Shown here one piece after another: positions 62,901-64,000 of a DNA stretch of 64,000 nt. Position numbers and translations under genes: made by a program. Below the pieces are notes generated by a model, which saw only the letters and a program-made list of their open reading frames with translations, was not told the origin of the DNA and searched no databases. Source of the DNA: JBBIOU01 sp037443205 (GTDB lineage Bacteria > Bacteroidota > Bacteroidia > Flavobacteriales_D > UBA2798); assembly GCA_037443205.1 (NCBI GenBank), contig JBBIOU010000013.1, positions 19,830 to 83,829 of the forward strand, in the 5' to 3' direction. Positions within the stretch are counted from its first letter, which is position 1. Each line of letters starts with the position of its first letter.

Positions 62901-64000
62901 CATTTACCCGCGATAATTTAATTGCTAATAATAATTTTACCTACTCCGGACCGGCATCCAGCGCATATTTTAAACCCATTGCAGGTGGTGGAGATGCTAT
63001 TGTAAACGGTAGCCCTTATCAATTACAAAACGGACAATATTACCTGTTCACCGGAAACTTAAATGTAAATGTAAGTTCAAATCATCCGGGTTCAATGGGG
63101 CATTGGAGTATATGCATTACCGCAGATAACGTACCTGTATTCGGTAATGGTAACAACCGCCCTGCAAGTCCCTGTCAAAGTTCTAACAACAATCAGGGTG
63201 GAGGAAACAACAACAACCAGGGTGGAGGAAACAACAACAATCAGGGTGGCGGAAATAATAATAACAGCAATGTTGATTTTTCAATCGGAGGAAATGGAGT
63301 AGTAAACGTTAATGAAAACGTATGTGCCACCATTAAATGTTTGGGCGAGGCAGTAGTATATAACAATACCCAGGATGCCTTTGTAAGAATATCATATAGT
63401 TTAAACAATGGTGTTGACTGGTATGAATTTAACAACAACAATTATGTAAATGGCGGAGAACAAGAAACCGTACAGGTGCCAAGTGGTGGCAAAGTTGTAT
63501 TAAAAGCATACTGTCAAAATCCTTCCGGTAATTGGTCAAACACCATAACTACCAACACCGGCAGTCAATGGGTATATGTTTTGAAAAATGGCGATAACGC
63601 ACCCAACATTCAGCCATTTCAAAATCAGGCTTCTGCCGAACAATTTTTGCAAGGCGTGGTAGTAAACGGCAAAATAAGCATTGGCCCCAACGATGTAATC
63701 TATTTATTTGAATTACGTCATGTTGGTAATGTTGGCGTAGATTATCAGGACGTAGTTATGCTGGTTACCTTTGATGAAAATGCTACTTGTTTTCCTCCAA
63801 AGAAACTAAACAATAACCAAGGTGGAACCAACACCGGAGGAGGAACTCAAAAACAAGGAAATAATAATAATGCTGAAGAAGACGCGCGCAAAAAAGCAGC
63901 CGAAGAGGCAGCTAAAAAAGCGCAGGAAGAAGCACAGCGCAAGGCAGCCGAAGAAGCCCAACGCAAAGCACAGCAGGAGGCTCAGAAAAAAGCAGCCGAA
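56942..64000 (+). CDS. Giant barrel / Ig-repeat / TolA-like surface protein (3' end outside window)
   Basis: One uninterrupted frame of 2353 codons reaches the window edge. A signal peptide (about 1-22) is followed by a beta-barrel-like domain (about 25-280: WKFGLNIGGMYQQSDLQS, FMPSLGIGLGYQFSPRFTMG) and a Thr/Asn/Pro linker. Seventeen Ig-like repeats of about 96 residues follow (about 316-1956), each opening near PPVVTITNP, with a core ITFKVNG and a TNTDGTDTKSTT-like end. Between repeats 16 and 17 sits VTICHTVNGTSQTMQV, ending GATMGACPC. A Cys-containing domain, three NNNQGGGN units and a second domain follow (about 2115-2290). The visible end is an Ala/Glu/Lys/Gln-rich helix (from about 2311: AEEDARKKAAEEAAKKAQEE). 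Adhesin or envelope-spanning scaffold is inferred. Confidence 0.85.
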   Translation, partial: MKLKLYYLLIPVLVLSGITNHAQYIDYEHDSGWKFGLNIGGMYQQSDLQSVPGLGYGFTLGKALYQKPSRFWAFDLRFRYLRGFMLGYSNERNYGLLNNPQLNGTNSTLSSSLNYKDSTGYVFSNYSMDLHRYSLEGVLTFNRLRERTGIVLHVFGGVGLTDYRTKINQLNENGFQYNYASLDSTGVTQSSLNNLWDDTYETDAEGSQQRNIKFMPSLGIGLGYQFSPRFTMGIEHKVTFALNDLIDGYAWKNDNTATGNNDRYHYTAIHFTWHLFRGRTNSTTTTNNNNINNYTTTTTTTTTNTNTVTTPPPPQEKPRINFIVPVTSPFTSTNQFFNVNASVTNVPGRNNISFKLNGVENINFTYSNNSQRLNNNITLVSGTNLIEISAWNDVGYDYQSVIIVYNPPYYTQQQPPIVTITNPIASPHNTNNPNYNLTATVLNVAGAHNITFKFNGVVSNNFVYNVNTKAFSSLLNLVPGVNTIEIKAANNAGIDIKNATINYQPIQTPTVQPPVVTIFNPTLNPFTVNTNSATIDASVINVNSAAQITLKINGLQSSNFVYNPQSSLMQIVANLVEGTNVFEITATNVAGSDYKSTVIIYKKPESIQPPLVNFTDPGISPATATSAAKTIKASVLNVSSKNDITLKYNGVLNNNFTYNTTTKELSFSTTLNQGTNLVEISAVNNAGSDYKIATIIYQPVVSGMPPVVTFTNPTVNPFNTNVSAASIMATVLNITAQNQITFKVNGLVNNNFTYNVNTKVFSSTVNLIEGSNQLEISAVNNFGNDVKTTTIIYNKPCEHPTLTLLQPATANHVVQQSNIVLSAIANNITSQNDIIFKLNGTAHPFTFDLNTGTITANLNFVNENNTVYIQISNACGSSNHTIHVIYIKPKTPPVVNITNPAQNPHTVTTANFTIKATITNVTSNAGVSFLLNGLPNTGFSFNPNTQQFSANITLVPGNNTIQITGTNTDGSDSKTTTILFNNNQPVCYKPVIALTEPLSNPVNTQIHNLLVSGEIQNIQSASDITFQVNGVNSPFNFNPQNKQFSATASLNLGNNTITIMAKNQCGEASQTLTAIYNKPPMPPVVTIVNPGQNPFTTPQANLQLTAKIINITQASQITYKVNGVVNTGFTFNPVTHDFVSNVTLNTGANIFEISATNNDGTDTKSTTVIYEKPADPCIPPTITMIAPVTNPESVAQSAYSISANIYNVANNNQISFKQNGVNKTFTYNANTNKLTHNATLLEGSNTFEINVNGNCGNANVQFTIIYNKPKHPPVVTITNPSQNPHTTSSENATINATITNITAQNQITYKVNGNANTNFNFDVTTKVFTAAVTLQPANNTFEITATNTDGTDTKSTIIVYNKPPEPCDPPSVTFVNPNTNNTTVTNVNYTLNAKVDKVAGANNIIVKVNGQGVAFNYDVNTKSLTANINLQEGNNTAEIIATNNCGTSNEVTNIFYNKPVTPPVITITNPPATPHDVNAAAFMFTATVQYVSQANQITVKYNNAINNTFTFDANTGVVTLPVTLNQGNNTFEITATNQGGTDSKTATVKYTIPCNAPVITLQKPASANITVTAATLQIKAKITNVTAADIVLKQNGNIIQHNFNAQQIMSANTQLVEGANTFVITATNACGTAEITIHVTYNRPLQPPVVTITDPVANPHNTANDQYVIKANILHVNSASDITFKVNGISTTNFTYNTNTKEFSANVNLNTGNNSFEIHATNSDGHDSKTTTIIYTPCYAPVISLNNPNVSGTVTSISPYPLSLVLQHINSQQSIFLSNNSQTISNFNFNTQTKELTANVPLENGINNFRVIASNNCSQVTEEFSIKYQPAPEPMVTICHTVNGTSQTMQVAQSQVQSYLAQGATMGACPCYMPVINVTNPSTNATTVNSTGYSLTANIEHTTANQLSLTHNGNPITNFTFHNNQLTANLSLSNGANSIVISAQNTCGKENKTLVITYVEPAPAPCGPRFNPGNSAWEFCLVTPSGTFTRDNLIANNNFTYSGPASSAYFKPIAGGGDAIVNGSPYQLQNGQYYLFTGNLNVNVSSNHPGSMGHWSICITADNVPVFGNGNNRPASPCQSSNNNQGGGNNNNQGGGNNNNQGGGNNNNSNVDFSIGGNGVVNVNENVCATIKCLGEAVVYNNTQDAFVRISYSLNNGVDWYEFNNNNYVNGGEQETVQVPSGGKVVLKAYCQNPSGNWSNTITTNTGSQWVYVLKNGDNAPNIQPFQNQASAEQFLQGVVVNGKISIGPNDVIYLFELRHVGNVGVDYQDVVMLVTFDENATCFPPKKLNNNQGGTNTGGGTQKQGNNNNAEEDARKKAAEEAAKKAQEEAQRKAAEEAQRKAQQEAQKKAAE
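57887..62815 (+). repeat. Seventeen tandem Ig-like coding repeats with A/B alternation
   Basis: Units of about 290 bp. Repeats 1-5 are cysteine-free (type A). Repeats 6, 8, 10, 12, 14 and 16 begin with Cys-x-x-Pro (CEHP, CYKP, CIPP, CDPP, CNAP, CYAP) and carry a second Cys in NxCG or NNCS near the end (type B). Repeats 7, 9, 11, 13 and 15 are type A; repeat 17 is type B-like. The higher-order unit from 6 to 16 is therefore a two-domain pair. Copies are diverged in DNA. Confidence 0.85.
63184..63262 (+). repeat. 24-bp tandem repeat encoding NNNQGGGN linkers
   Basis: Three near-identical 24-bp copies (AACAACAATCAGGGTGGAGG type) within the giant gene encode a flexible Asn/Gln/Gly hinge between two domains. 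Low-complexity and prone to slippage, always in multiples of the codon. Confidence 0.85.

Noticed and set aside
63184..63262. Short regular repeats that might suggest a CRISPR array
   Set aside because: Units are 24 bp, contiguous without spacers and in frame, encoding an Asn/Gln/Gly linker. No cas genes are present anywhere in the window.
57674..63441. Many open frames on the minus strand inside the giant gene
   Set aside because: They are antisense shadows of the plus-strand repeats; the plus frame has a signal peptide, periodic Ig motifs and no stop for 2353 codons.

Overview
The window is AT-rich chromosomal DNA from a member of the Bacteroidota, probably an uncultured or little-studied lineage near the Chitinophagales/Sphingobacteriales. 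The evidence is a dcw cluster headed by mraZ, Bacteroidota-only families (DUF4924, DUF4294, IPExxxVDY, DUF2279), secreted proteins ending in type IX secretion (T9SS) sorting domains of type A and type B, a SusC-like TonB receptor, and the promoter -7 motif TAnnTTTG upstream of many genes. Nearly all of it is ordinary, densely packed core genome. The accessory part lies at about 53.4-64 kb.

Layout: 0.0-2.5 kb, minus-strand division cluster mraZ-rsmH-ftsL-ftsI(partial) with candidate MraZ operator boxes. 3.1-5.7 kb, DUF4924, an OmpH/Skp-like chaperone, a small unknown and serC. 6.0-10.8 kb, a TonB receptor followed by a beta-helix/PKD T9SS protein with a perfect terminator. 11.2-14.6 kb, mgtE, a 2-hydroxyacid dehydrogenase and a GH3/NagZ-like gene interrupted by a frameshift in an A8 run. 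14.6-18.6 kb, a 7TM-SpoIIE phosphatase, 3-methyladenine glycosylase and aspartokinase. 19-24.4 kb, a membrane pyrophosphatase fused to a YceI domain, thioredoxin, DUF58, cyclophilin and tRNA-Asp. 24.6-29.5 kb, DUF2279, TrkH, RfaE1 kinase and aspartate aminotransferase. 30-33.6 kb, a gliding-motility-type (type B CTD) SprB-repeat protein. 33.8-43.3 kb, metX, pckA, DUF4294, accC, an M42 peptidase, pyk and IPExxxVDY. 43.3-49.9 kb, a MerR-B12 regulator, an ABC-2 exporter and a large T9SS protein. 50.1-53.4 kb, PGI/PMI, lipB, a serine hydrolase and an unknown.

The accessory end holds a DUF2200 gene truncated by a fused IS3-family remnant, an AT-rich three-gene lipoprotein/propeller/CxxC operon, and an intact second DUF2200 copy about 97% identical to the truncated one. 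It ends with a gene of more than 7 kb that is open at the window edge. That gene encodes a signal peptide, a barrel-like N-terminal domain, 17 Ig-like repeats and a TolA-like Ala/Glu/Lys/Gln-rich segment. From repeat 6 on, the repeats alternate between a cysteine-free and a two-cysteine form.

Across the window, several intergenic spacers carry related, diverged, hairpin-forming repeats with the shared end motif AAACCCAAAWT. I do not recognise this family. Together the genes describe a gliding/T9SS-equipped heterotroph with gluconeogenesis (pckA), glycolysis (pyk), serine, lysine/threonine and methionine biosynthesis, lipoylation and fatty-acid synthesis. There are no CRISPR arrays, rRNAs or intact mobile elements.
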